Shown: in pieces, positions 31,685 to 39,782 of the stretch
How the letters are laid out: every line of letters begins with the position of its first letter
Numbering within the stretch: the stretch's first letter is position 1
Assembly: GCF_900103445.1 (NCBI RefSeq)
Contig: NZ_FNHS01000025.1
Span: forward strand, 1-43,206
From: Methylobacterium phyllostachyos
GTDB lineage: Bacteria > Pseudomonadota > Alphaproteobacteria > Rhizobiales > Beijerinckiaceae
DNA: 43,206 bases
Reading direction: 5' to 3'
Notes under the pieces: generated by a model
Databases searched by the model: none
Told to the model about the DNA's origin: nothing
Seen by the model: the letters and a program-made list of their open reading frames with translations, nothing else
Program-made: the position numbers and the translations under genes

Positions 31685-32110
31685 ATGAGCGACGGAGGCC
31701 AGTTCAAGCCGGGCCGGTCCGGCAACCCCGCGGGCAAGGCCAAAGGCACCCGCAACCGTACCACCATCGCCCTTGAGGAGATCCTGCAGGGCGAGGCGGA
31801 GACCATCACCCGCAAGGCGATTGAACTTGCTCAGAACGGTGACACGGTGGCCCTGCGCATGTGTCTGGATCGCCTGATGCCCGTCCGGAAGGACAGGCCG
31901 ATCACGTTCACCCTGCCCAAGATCGAGACTACGGCGGACCTCACCAAGGCGACGCAGGCCCTGCTCCAGGGTGTGGCCGACGGCGAGATCACCCCGAGCG
32001 AGGCGGCCGAGCTGTCGAAGCTCGTCGATGCACACGTCAGGGCGATCGAGGCGGTGGACTTCGCCGGCCGACTGGCCGCGCTGGAGCAGGGCGCAGGAGG
32101 GAGGCGATGA
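31685..32110 (+). CDS. DUF5681-domain protein (phage/plasmid-associated)
   Basis: The N terminus FKPGRSGNPAGKAKGTRNRTT is the hallmark of DUF5681, a domain found widely in phages and mobile elements, often near packaging genes. The remainder is helical (ALEEILQGEAETITRKAIELA ... RMCLDRLMPVRKDRPITFTLPKIET). Its role is unknown, though a DNA-binding function is often assumed for this kind of protein. Here no terminase follows. Instead it is coupled to the first of four small genes with a shared leader (overlap ATGA at 32107). Confidence 0.8.
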   Translation: MSDGGQFKPGRSGNPAGKAKGTRNRTTIALEEILQGEAETITRKAIELAQNGDTVALRMCLDRLMPVRKDRPITFTLPKIETTADLTKATQALLQGVADGEITPSEAAELSKLVDAHVRAIEAVDFAGRLAALEQGAGGRR

Positions 32111-32451
32111 TGAACAGGCTGACAGACAGGCTCTCCAGGCTGGAGATGCAGGCTGCCCCGCCCGCCGCGGGCAAGCACCTCGTGTTCCGGATCGAGGCTC
32201 CGCACGGGACGCCGGCCGCTGCGATCGTCGCATTCCTGAGGGAGCGCGGCCATGCCATCCGCGACGAGGACGAGGTCTTCGTGATGAATGTCGGGGCCTA
32301 CGCGCTGGCCACGAGCGAGCCGATCCGCGACCTGTCACCCGAGCTGCTGACGGAGCAGGCGCGGGCGGCAGCTCCGGCGGGCGGGGAGTGGCCGATGCCG
32401 CCGGGTTCGTCCTTCACCTTCAAGCTCGACAACCCCAGGGCGCTGCAATGA
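32107..32451 (+). CDS. Leader-family protein 1 of 4 (114 residues)
   Basis: The start is ATG 32107 (a second ATG follows at 32110). The start MMNRLTDRLSRLEMQ is the first of four tandem genes that begin with the same amphipathic leader (M-x-x-x-L-x-x-R-L-x-x-L-E). After the leader it is mixed alpha/beta (HLVFRIEAPHGTPAAAIVAFLRERG) and not recognised. It is overlapped by the DUF5681 gene upstream and by the next gene downstream. Confidence 0.68.
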   Translation: MMNRLTDRLSRLEMQAAPPAAGKHLVFRIEAPHGTPAAAIVAFLRERGHAIRDEDEVFVMNVGAYALATSEPIRDLSPELLTEQARAAAPAGGEWPMPPGSSFTFKLDNPRALQ

Positions 32452-32972
32452 CCCCGAAGCTTTCAGAACGCCTCGCCCGGCTGGAAGCCGCGCGGGCGAT
32501 GGCCATCGCTTCAGTGTCTATGCCGCCTGAGTTGGTGGAGACGAACCTGTACGCGGTCGCCATCGCGCTTGGCGGCTACCCTCGCGCCCCGGAGCCCGCG
32601 TCCTCCTGCCGGCAAGACAGCATCAGCGACGGGTTCGCCCGCGGCCTCGGCTACATCGACCGCGATGACATGGAGGCCCGCTGCGCCATCGATCCTGACG
32701 ATTGGCAGGCGCGGATCGAGGCAGCCCACGCGGCCCTGATCGAGAGGTACGTCCAGAACCCATCGGCGCTGGGGCTTGGCAGAGATCCCATGTTTCAAAT
32801 GATGGTCGGCACCCTGGACGAGATCAGGCACGCCAAAGCGGCACGGTCACCGGGCACGCCTCACCACTGGCCGTCCGAGTGCCCGAAGTTCGACTGGGCC
32901 GACGCCAGCATCCGCCGGGCCCTCACCTTCTTCGGGATGTCGGACGCGAACGCGGAGAGAACGTCGGCATGA
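32448..32972 (+). CDS. Leader-family protein 2 of 4 (174 residues)
   Basis: It starts at ATG 32448, within the previous stop (ATGA). The leader is MTPKLSERLARLEAAR. The body is mainly helical (VETNLYAVAIALGGYPRAPEP ... ARGLGYIDRDDMEARCAIDP ... RIEAAHAALIERYVQNP) and not recognised. It is coupled to the following gene by a second ATGA overlap. Confidence 0.66.
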   Translation: MTPKLSERLARLEAARAMAIASVSMPPELVETNLYAVAIALGGYPRAPEPASSCRQDSISDGFARGLGYIDRDDMEARCAIDPDDWQARIEAAHAALIERYVQNPSALGLGRDPMFQMMVGTLDEIRHAKAARSPGTPHHWPSECPKFDWADASIRRALTFFGMSDANAERTSA

Positions 32973-33400
32973 CCCCGAACCTGATCGCCCGCCTCGCGCG
33001 GCTCGAAGGGCAGCAGCCACCGCCGGCCGCTCTGGCGAGTGAGTTCACCCCGGGCATCCGGCTGCTGTGGCTGCTCCTGGCCGTGCACGCCGGCGACCTC
33101 CAGCCCCACGAGGCCATCGCCGAGGGTACGGCGCGGGCGCTGGGCTACGAACGTGCCGGTGAGATGCGATCCGCGATGCAGGCCGACGGGAGCGCCCACG
33201 CCGACTGGAATGCCCGGCACAGCGTCGCGATCACGCTGCTCCTCGTTGAACGGGGCGGTGGGGCGGCGGCGGGTATGGACAGCAACGAGGCGGCCATTCG
33301 TTCTCTGGTGTCGGAGATGCCAGCGGACTTCCTGACGCGCCTCGGCATCGCTGACGTCGACCGAGCTATTCGCCTCGCAACCGAGTGGGTGAGCCTATGA
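32969..33400 (+). CDS. Leader-family protein 3 of 4 (143 residues)
   Basis: It starts at ATG 32969 in the ATGA overlap. The leader is MTPNLIARLARLEGQQ. The body includes a hydrophobic helix (GIRLLWLLLAVHAGDL), GTARALGYERAGEM, which resembles part of protein 2 (ARGLGYIDRDDMEAR), and a terminal helix. This resemblance suggests that proteins 2 and 3 are related beyond the leader. Confidence 0.66.
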   Translation: MTPNLIARLARLEGQQPPPAALASEFTPGIRLLWLLLAVHAGDLQPHEAIAEGTARALGYERAGEMRSAMQADGSAHADWNARHSVAITLLLVERGGGAAAGMDSNEAAIRSLVSEMPADFLTRLGIADVDRAIRLATEWVSL

Positions 33401-33630
33401 CCCCGACCCTGAGCAAGCGCCTCGCCGCCTTGGAGGCGACCCGCACCGCCGCTCCAGTTCGGCTCACGCCCGAGGAGACGGCGGAGGCCGCCCACCAATA
33501 CGAGGCGTACTTATCTGAGCCGATGGATCCAGATCCTCGGGCCGCAGCGTACTGGGCGACGGTGACGCCTCATCAGATCGCCGCGGACTACGACGCGATG
33601 CTGAAGGGTGCTCCAGCGCCGTGGGAGTGA
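33397..33630 (+). CDS. Leader-family protein 4 of 4 (77 residues)
   Basis: It starts at ATG 33397 in the ATGA overlap. The leader is MTPTLSKRLAALEATR, followed by a helical, acidic body (LTPEETAEAAHQYEAYLSEP). It is the last and shortest member of the tandem set. After it come 271 bases (33631-33901) in which I see no gene, then the AT-rich nuclease gene. Confidence 0.64.
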   Translation: MTPTLSKRLAALEATRTAAPVRLTPEETAEAAHQYEAYLSEPMDPDPRAAAYWATVTPHQIAADYDAMLKGAPAPWE

Positions 33631-33901
33631 CAACCGAGAAGGTGTGGACGCCGATGAGTGCCAAACGATGTGCGCCTGTGCCCTGGAGGACGACGCTACC
33701 GTCAGCCACGACCTGCTGAGTATCGTGTCGCGGGCAAGGGCCGAACGTGAGAGGCCAAAACATATCTGGCGAAGCGTTGAAGTCAGATCAGCATTGTAAG
33801 ACTCGGCTTCAGCGTGGCCTGCACAGGGCGTAGTAGAAGCTTGCGAGACATAGTGCGCCCTAGCCGGCAACGGATCTATCTGCAGCAGTGAGGCCTCCAC
33901 G

Positions 33902-36379
33902 ATGGCGAAGACCGAGGATCGCGACGAGCAAACGGTCGACGGCGACGCCAACGAGGAAGAACTGTCCGTTCGGATAGTGGTTCGCCGGGACGAAAAGGAC
34001 GATGCGCCGGTTTTCGTGCGGATTAAGGCAAACTCGGATCAAACCGGCGTCGTAGTCGAGTTTCCACCGGATCTTTCGATTGGTGATGCAATCGAGCAAA
34101 GCGCCGCAGAAGCAGCCAAATCGGCACCAGCCGACAACGCTTCACCCATCGACGAGAGGCTGAAATTACTCTCAGACCGGATGATCGTAGCACTTCAGCA
34201 ACGGGGCTTGGTAGCAGAGCAGATCGCCAACGCAGATTTTACTATTGAAGCAACTATCGATTTTTCGACGGGACAGATATTCGCAAGGCACAAAGAATTA
34301 CACAGTTTTACAAAACCGCCTCCTGAAGCCATCAACTTGGCTTCTAATTTCCGAACGAATTTCCTTGAGGTGCTTTCAAAGCACGGCAAGATCAAGGACA
34401 CCATAACGGAGCAGGCGGCGGCAGGTAACCATACAGAAGCAGCTCGCCTCGGCTTGAGCAATGAGGCTCATCACGCAATCATGTTTGGGCATTCAAAGGA
34501 TATTCTTGACGCTTTAGTAGCCATTGATGTTGAAGCTGTAGATCCAGCGCTTAAAAAGGATCTACTTCTTTTCTTAGCAGCTTTGGCATCTAAAGAAAGC
34601 CGTTATGATATTGCCGGCCCCGTTTCAGAAGATTTGTTAGACGGCGATTTTGAGCTGGAACCAGAAATTCGGAAAAGCCTCAAAAACGGTGCTGCGGTAG
34701 CTGCCCTGCATAAGGGTGAAAAAGAATATGCGATTTCAGTCTGGAAAGAGCTGCTTGCCGATCCAACAGGTTTGGAAGCGGGCGAGCGTGGCTGGATATG
34801 GCGAAATTTATCTATGGCGCATGACGAAGGAAGCGTTTTCGCTATACAAGCTGCCGAGAATTCAATCGATGCTTTCCTTGAAGCCGGCCACAAGAATGAC
34901 GCCTTGCAGAGCATTGCAAGATTATCAGATTTACAGGAACGCAGTTCTCCCCGGGATGCGATCAACCAGTACGATAGAATGATGGAGATTATTTCGCAGA
35001 GAGGAGCGTTTGTCGACGAAATTAAAGCAAACGTTCTGCATAGGAAAGCTCGAAAGCTTATTGATATGACGATGTCGCGCGAAGCTCTGCCGATCGCGCA
35101 AGAGGCGGTTGAACTGCGAAGAGGCATAGCTGGAGCAGAGGAGCATATGATAGCATCCTTGCACCTTGCATCTATAGCAGCAACGAACTTTGACGAAGAA
35201 GATCTTGCAATAGAATTACGGAATGAGGCGGCGGACCTAGCAAAAAGTATAAAATCTGTTCATTTTGATTTTGCCGAACGTGTCTCGGCTTTGATGAGAA
35301 ATTTCAATGCTGCAGATGCCGCAGCTTTGGTAGCTGAAGCAGATAGATCCGGTGATCCCGAATGGATCGTATGGGCGGGTGCTACCGCAATTATCTCCAA
35401 TCCGGATCTACCCCCGAAGGCTAAGCTGCGTGGCTTTGAGGCAGTTCTTCAAAAACTCAGAAAAGTTGACGCTAAAGAGGAGGTGATGTTTCCCGTCAAG
35501 CTCGCCATCGGACAGTGCCTGCGTGATCTCGGAGAGTATCGTCGTGCCTATCCTTGGTACGAACAGCTGGTGGAGGCAAATCCACTCGATATGCTAGCTT
35601 TTGATACGTTGATTGATACGCTCTGGAAATGCGACGAATGGGGTTTGGCGGCTAATCATTTGCACGATAGTATCAATAAATTTGGGGCAGCTCCCAACCG
35701 ATTGTATGCTTATGGCCGTTCGCTTTTCGAAGCGGGAAATATGAATGGCGCAATTGGAGCGCTGACAAAATGCATAGCGTCCCCAGAAGCAGAGGACGGG
35801 GTCAAGACACTTGCACGAGATATGCGCGACAAGGCTTATGATCTTGGCGGTACGGTTGCGCCCGCGGCTCCTCTTCCGCCGAAGACTGGTCCGGTAGGAT
35901 TATCAGAAGTTACATCGGCTATACAAGAGTTCTCTGCCTTCGTATCTTCGGCCAAGCGAATGGAATTCTGGCAAAAATCAAAGGAAACTAATAAACATGA
36001 ATGGATAACGAGACCTGAGTCACGCGGACAAACTTTGTTCCACACTTATATGCAAGCAAAATTCGGAACGAGGACTGAGGTCTTTGAAGAAATTGACGCC
36101 GGTGCCGGCCGTCTAGATGTCCTTCTACGATTTGAGGGCGGTTTATCCGTCATTGTTGAGCTAAAAATGTGCGGAGCTGGCTATACAACTACATACGCTA
36201 GGAGTGGCGAAGGTCAGGTTCGTCACTATATGCAAAATAGAGGCATCCATACTGGATACCTCGTTGTTTTTGACGGACGATCTCGTGATGCAGGCAATCC
36301 CATATTAGATCAATCCGATACCGGAAGTGATACAGTGATGGAAGTTATAGTTAATATAAGCCCAGTGGTTTCTATTTGA
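33902..36379 (+). CDS. Large helical-repeat (TPR-like) protein with C-terminal PD-(D/E)XK nuclease domain
   Basis: This 825-residue protein starts at ATG 33902. The N-terminal ~110 residues are a beta-rich acidic domain (ELSVRIVVRRDEKDDAPVFVRI). Residues ~170-680 are TPR-like helical pairs, for example EYRRAYPWYEQLVEANPLDMLAFDTL. Residues ~705-810 match a PD-(D/E)XK nuclease core: GRLDVLL with D739, VIVELKM with E753 and K755, EGQVRHY with Q772, then GYLVVFDGR. This matches Q-containing, restriction-endonuclease-like folds. The coding region is strikingly AT-rich (26 of 60 G/C in the line from 34561) against GC-rich neighbours, so it was probably acquired. A nuclease joined to a long binding scaffold fits an anti-phage effector with a sensing part, but no family name is assigned. 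Confidence 0.8.
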   Translation: MAKTEDRDEQTVDGDANEEELSVRIVVRRDEKDDAPVFVRIKANSDQTGVVVEFPPDLSIGDAIEQSAAEAAKSAPADNASPIDERLKLLSDRMIVALQQRGLVAEQIANADFTIEATIDFSTGQIFARHKELHSFTKPPPEAINLASNFRTNFLEVLSKHGKIKDTITEQAAAGNHTEAARLGLSNEAHHAIMFGHSKDILDALVAIDVEAVDPALKKDLLLFLAALASKESRYDIAGPVSEDLLDGDFELEPEIRKSLKNGAAVAALHKGEKEYAISVWKELLADPTGLEAGERGWIWRNLSMAHDEGSVFAIQAAENSIDAFLEAGHKNDALQSIARLSDLQERSSPRDAINQYDRMMEIISQRGAFVDEIKANVLHRKARKLIDMTMSREALPIAQEAVELRRGIAGAEEHMIASLHLASIAATNFDEEDLAIELRNEAADLAKSIKSVHFDFAERVSALMRNFNAADAAALVAEADRSGDPEWIVWAGATAIISNPDLPPKAKLRGFEAVLQKLRKVDAKEEVMFPVKLAIGQCLRDLGEYRRAYPWYEQLVEANPLDMLAFDTLIDTLWKCDEWGLAANHLHDSINKFGAAPNRLYAYGRSLFEAGNMNGAIGALTKCIASPEAEDGVKTLARDMRDKAYDLGGTVAPAAPLPPKTGPVGLSEVTSAIQEFSAFVSSAKRMEFWQKSKETNKHEWITRPESRGQTLFHTYMQAKFGTRTEVFEEIDAGAGRLDVLLRFEGGLSVIVELKMCGAGYTTTYARSGEGQVRHYMQNRGIHTGYLVVFDGRSRDAGNPILDQSDTGSDTVMEVIVNISPVVSI

Positions 36380-36591
36380 GACTGCTTCACAGGTGCCCGA
36401 GGCGGAGAACCGCACTGTCGGCAGTCGATTGCATCTGAACGATCGAAGGCTAAGCCATGGACGGTGGGCAACGCAAAGCCGGCTGGCCAACCATGATCGC
36501 GTGCTTTGCTTCGACGGAGCGGCACGGGAGCGCCTCTACTCGCCCCCATCCGTCTAAGTCCGGTCAAGGTGGATGCTCAGATGATGGGTTG

Positions 36592-36888
36592 CTATTTTGC
36601 GACCCGGCCACGGCGGCGACGAAACGAAGCGCCGGTCTGAGCCCACCGGTTGCCGGCCGTGGGGAGTATACTTCGAAAACGGATCAGCTGCCTCGCCGGG
36701 CTATCGCGTAGGCGGCAGTCGTGGATCCGCGCGAGGCGGCGGAACTCGTTCCGGATGTGGGGATCTGCCCAGCCCGCGCCGCCGACGCAGCGCCGCACTT
36801 CGTCGTAGGATAGTCCTGTGGAACGGCCTGGTGTCAGCCGCCGGATGTCGGCGATCAGGCTATCCAGCGCGTAGTAGTACATCGGCAT
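36592..36888 (-). CDS. Hypothetical small protein (98 residues)
   Basis: This is a plausible small gene on the minus strand (MYYYALDSLIADIRRLTPGRS ... YDEVRRCVGGAGWADPHIRNEFRRLARIHDCRL). The first 60 residues look like a compact helical domain, but the last 30 are basic and without pattern. Nothing in the flanks gives extra support. The 212 bases before it (36380-36591) and the 201 bases after (36889-37089) have no gene that I would call. Confidence 0.45.
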   Translation of the reverse strand: MPMYYYALDSLIADIRRLTPGRSTGLSYDEVRRCVGGAGWADPHIRNEFRRLARIHDCRLRDSPARQLIRFRSILPTAGNRWAQTGASFRRRRGRVAK

Positions 36889-37089
36889 AGCATTGGTCCG
36901 TGGTCGTCGGAGATGGGCCTGAAATAGGACATCACCCCCGGAATGACCCTTGACCGTGTCGGGGTAGAGAGCGCCTCAGCACTCATCGCATCAGCATCGT
37001 CGCAGGCTTGCGCTACATCGCATCTGTCGCTCCGGCCGCGGGCCGAACGGCACAGGGCCGAACAACGTCGTCACGGGCTCCGGCCCATC

Positions 37090-37638
37090 CTATTCAGGGA
37101 CTGCGAGCGTGATGCCAGTGTTGGCCAGCGCCTGCTGCCTCCGCTCCTGACCGAGGGCGATGGCCCTCGACGCGACAGACCGGCTGATGCCGGCGATCAC
37201 TGGAGCCAGCAGGGCGGCGACCCGCGAAGGCGTCGGCAGCTCCACCATGCCCGTCTGCCGGTACCGAAAGGCGTGCCCGCGATGGAACAGGCCGAGCCAG
37301 TCCACGACCCCATCGAAATGCGGGCCGTTCGCCACGAACCCATGGGCGAGCGCCAGGTCGTGGAGGCGCACGAGGTCGTGGCGGACCGCCGGGTGCTTCA
37401 GCTCCCCCTCGCCCCAGCCATCCGGCACGCCTTGGCTGAGCAAGTACGCCTTCAATGCCAACTCGACTGCGTGGGACAGCAGGAACAGCGCCGGGGACAG
37501 CATGTTGGGATCGCTCCCGGGCTCCTCCCGCGGATGCACGAGCAGCGCTGCACGCCGGTAGGCGTCCGCGTCGCGGATGTAACCGACGGCCATCTCGTGC
37601 GGCGGCCGCTCCGCCCGGGGCTGTGCGTCGTCACCCAT
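37090..37638 (-). CDS. HEPN-like protein (182 residues), partner of the DUF2513 gene
   Basis: The ATG at 37638 overlaps the stop of the DUF2513 gene (ATGA), and this fixes the start. Longer upstream frame is antisense-like. Residues ~45-90 have the HEPN-type pattern SPALFLLSHAVELALKAYLLSQG ... HDLVRLHDLALAHG, where the conserved 'H..EL.LKA.L...G' and 'HDL..L...A' are seen in many HEPN-domain proteins. HEPN proteins are often RNases, but I see no clear R-X4-6-H. It may be an inactive or regulatory HEPN protein. Confidence 0.7.
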   Translation of the reverse strand: MGDDAQPRAERPPHEMAVGYIRDADAYRRAALLVHPREEPGSDPNMLSPALFLLSHAVELALKAYLLSQGVPDGWGEGELKHPAVRHDLVRLHDLALAHGFVANGPHFDGVVDWLGLFHRGHAFRYRQTGMVELPTPSRVAALLAPVIAGISRSVASRAIALGQERRQQALANTGITLAVPE

Positions 37639-38033
37639 CAGCCGAACCCGAGCTGCTGCGCCTTTTGCTTCAGGTAGCTCTTGGCGAGCTCCTTGATGAT
37701 GTCGACGGTCCAGCCGCCGATCTGGGACGCCCGGCTCTTGGTCTCCTTCCACACGTCCGGGTCGCGGATGCTGTCGAGGAGATCGTAGCCCTCATACGTC
37801 AGGTCGCGGATCTGCACGTAGCCGCCGGCCGACCGGAACTCAACCTCCAGGAAGCCGGCGCGCTCAAGCAGGTGGATGTGCTGCTGCAGCTTCTCAGCCT
37901 CCTCGTGGCTCGGGAGGCCCTCCGATGAGATGCCGAGTGCGCTCGCTACATCGTCGGAAGCCGTTTCGAAGGTCCGTTCGCCGCGATCGACCTTCAGAAG
38001 CAGCTCGCGGATGAAGTCCATATCACGCGCCAC
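37638..38033 (-). CDS. DUF2513-domain protein
   Basis: The 131-residue protein starts MARDMDFIRELLLKVDRGER, the DUF2513 pattern. It continues HIHLLERAGFLEVEFRS ... IRDLTYEGYDLLDSIRDPDVWKETK, which fits a winged-helix core followed by the 'LT.EG.DFLDaIRD..vW..tK' signature. DUF2513 is widespread on phages and mobile elements, with unknown function and possible DNA binding. It is coupled to the HEPN-like gene. Confidence 0.85.
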   Translation of the reverse strand: MARDMDFIRELLLKVDRGERTFETASDDVASALGISSEGLPSHEEAEKLQQHIHLLERAGFLEVEFRSAGGYVQIRDLTYEGYDLLDSIRDPDVWKETKSRASQIGGWTVDIIKELAKSYLKQKAQQLGFG

Positions 38034-38182
38034 GACACCCCCTGCTCTGCAACTTACGGCTTAGATCCTGGGTGAAGCTGCGCCTCCTGGCAACGGCGCG
38101 AGCGCGGGTTGAACCCCGGTATCCCGCTGCGACGCCTCCGCCACACCGGCATTGAATTCATCTGTTCCGGATCGCCGTTGGG

Positions 38183-38214
38183 CCTCTGGAGGATGGCGCA
38201 TTAAGATCCAGAGG
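38183..38214. promoter_or_regulatory. Inverted repeat upstream of parA
   Basis: CCTCTGGA (38183-38190) and TCCAGAGG (38207-38214) are perfect inverted copies with a 16-base spacer, 40 bases before the parA start. ParA or its partner usually binds such a site to repress the operon, or uses it as a centromere. The arms are short, so this is a candidate only. Confidence 0.5.
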
Positions 38215-38253
38215 ATATCCAGCCCGTATGATGAAGATACCGGAGCGCTTGGC

Positions 38254-38928
38254 ATGATCACTGTCGTCGGAGGCACCAAGGGCGGGTCGGGGAAGTCGAC
38301 CGTCGCCACGAACCTCGCGATCATGCTGGCGGCCGGCGGTGCCGACGTGCTTCTGGTCGACGCGGACGATCAGGAGACCGCCACCGACTTCACGAACCTC
38401 CGCGAGGCAAGCCGACCTGACGGCGCGGGGTACACCTGCGTCGCCCTCACCGGCGCGGCGGTGCGTTCCGGCGTCCAGCGCCTGGCCCCGAAGCACGCTC
38501 ACGTCATCATCGACACCGGTGGGCGCGACACGGTCAGCCAACGCGCGGCACTCTCGATCTGCCACACGTACCTCGTGCCGTTCGCGCCCCGGTCCTTCGA
38601 TGTGTGGACCCTCGACAAGGTGGCCGAGCTTATCGAGGAGACGCGCGCGGTGAACCCAAATCTGCGGGCGCTCGCCTTCATCAACCGCGCCGAGGCGCGC
38701 GGGTCCGAGAACGCCGAGGCGTCCGAGCTGATCCGCTCGAAGCCCGGACTGGAGTTCCTGCCGACGGCGCTCGGCGCTCGGAAGGCATTCGCTCACGCGG
38801 CAGCCGCAGGCATGTCCGTGACCGAGCTACGGCCTCAGGACCCAAAGGCGAGCGAGGAGATCAGCGCCCTGTTCAGCCATCTGTTCGATACCTTGAAGAT
38901 ATCCAGTGGCAATCCTGAGGAGATCTGA
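38254..38928 (+). CDS. parA: ParA-family plasmid partition ATPase
   Basis: This 224-residue protein has a deviant Walker A, GGTKGGSGKST, at residues 6-16, then the switch-like VLLVDADDQ, HVIIDTGGRDT and PFAPRSFDVWTL. Those elements and the short length fit small type Ib ParA proteins that lack a DNA-binding N terminus. It uses ATP-dependent DNA binding to move plasmid copies apart. ATG 38254 is chosen because the Walker motif follows at the usual distance. A small partner gene follows after three bases. Confidence 0.9.
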   Translation: MITVVGGTKGGSGKSTVATNLAIMLAAGGADVLLVDADDQETATDFTNLREASRPDGAGYTCVALTGAAVRSGVQRLAPKHAHVIIDTGGRDTVSQRAALSICHTYLVPFAPRSFDVWTLDKVAELIEETRAVNPNLRALAFINRAEARGSENAEASELIRSKPGLEFLPTALGARKAFAHAAAAGMSVTELRPQDPKASEEISALFSHLFDTLKISSGNPEEI

Positions 38929-38931
38929 TAG

Positions 38932-39222
38932 ATGGCTCTGAGCGCGAAACCAGCCCGCCCTGCCCCAAAGGCCGCGGAGGCTGCCGATCCGATCGAGGCG
39001 TTCATCGCCAAGGGCGGGAGTGTGCCTCAGCAGGCCGAGACGCCGGCTGTCGCCGCGGTCGAGCCCGCGGCGAAGGGGGCGCAGCATCCCCTCAAGTTCC
39101 CGGCCGACAGCGACCTGTTCGAGCGGCTGGAGCGGGCGCGGAAGGGCAGCGTCGTCCGTCTGCCGCGTAACACCTGGATCCTCCAGGCCATCGCCGAGAA
39201 GCTGGTGCGCGACGGCGACTAA
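38932..39222 (+). CDS. Small ParA partner, centromere-binding-like protein (96 residues)
   Basis: It begins four bases after parA, with GAGGAG 11 bases upstream. The N-terminal half is Ala/Pro-rich and flexible, as in ParB-like partners whose tails stimulate ParA. The C-terminal half (residues ~52-96, LKFPADSDLFERLERARKGSVVRLPRNTWILQAIAEKLV) looks like a ribbon-helix-helix DNA-binding domain. This is the arrangement of type Ib partition loci. After it, TAAGCGC (39220-39226) and GCGCTTA (39258-39264) form a weak stem. Confidence 0.75.
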   Translation: MALSAKPARPAPKAAEAADPIEAFIAKGGSVPQQAETPAVAAVEPAAKGAQHPLKFPADSDLFERLERARKGSVVRLPRNTWILQAIAEKLVRDGD

Positions 39223-39311
39223 GCGCACGCTTGCCGGTGGCGCATTTCTCCTTGCTGGCGCTTAGATCGGCCCGACGATGGTACGGGCGGCCGTTTCCGG
39301 GGGACTGACAA

Positions 39312-39749
39312 TTGACCGAGACCGATGCGAGCCCTCTAGCGGAAGATTTTAAGCTTGAACATTTCAAAAGCTTATTCGAACTCGCGAGGCACTATAACGA
39401 CAAATTAACAGAAGCATTTACCTTTTTTATACAAACAATAACGGTTATCATTGGCGGGTGCTTTTATCTGGTTCTCGAAAAAAAGATCGATACCGCGCAT
39501 ACTCGTGAATTTATTTTGCTGTCAGACGCAATAGTAACTCTTTTAACAATCATAACGTTGTGTCGGATATTTGGAAATCTAACCGCTTGGTACAATATCA
39601 GGAAGCAGCAATTCGAGAACTATCATGGTGTTAGGCCGCCTCGCCCATTCCGTTCAAGCGTGATGGAATGCTTCATGGCTGCTGGCGTCGTCGCAGCTTG
39701 GGGCGTGTTCCTGTACGCCAACCCGTTTGCGATCCTGTCGCCGATTTAG
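39312..39749 (+). CDS. Small membrane protein of foreign composition (145 residues)
   Basis: The start is TTG 39312, with GGGGGA eight or nine bases upstream. No ATG is available before the first transmembrane helix. It has a helical cytoplasmic start (DFKLEHFKSLFELARHYNDKL), two or three transmembrane spans (FFIQTITVIIGGCFYLVLE, ILLSDAIVTLLTIITLCRI and the last, AAGVVAAWGVFLYA) and no enzymatic motif. The sequence is AT-rich (22 of 60 G/C in the line from 39421), so acquired. It may be a membrane effector or immunity protein, but nothing links it firmly to a system. Confidence 0.68.
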   Translation: MTETDASPLAEDFKLEHFKSLFELARHYNDKLTEAFTFFIQTITVIIGGCFYLVLEKKIDTAHTREFILLSDAIVTLLTIITLCRIFGNLTAWYNIRKQQFENYHGVRPPRPFRSSVMECFMAAGVVAAWGVFLYANPFAILSPI

Positions 39750-39782
39750 GCGTCGTAGCTGCTCGCCATCTCCTGTGAAACT

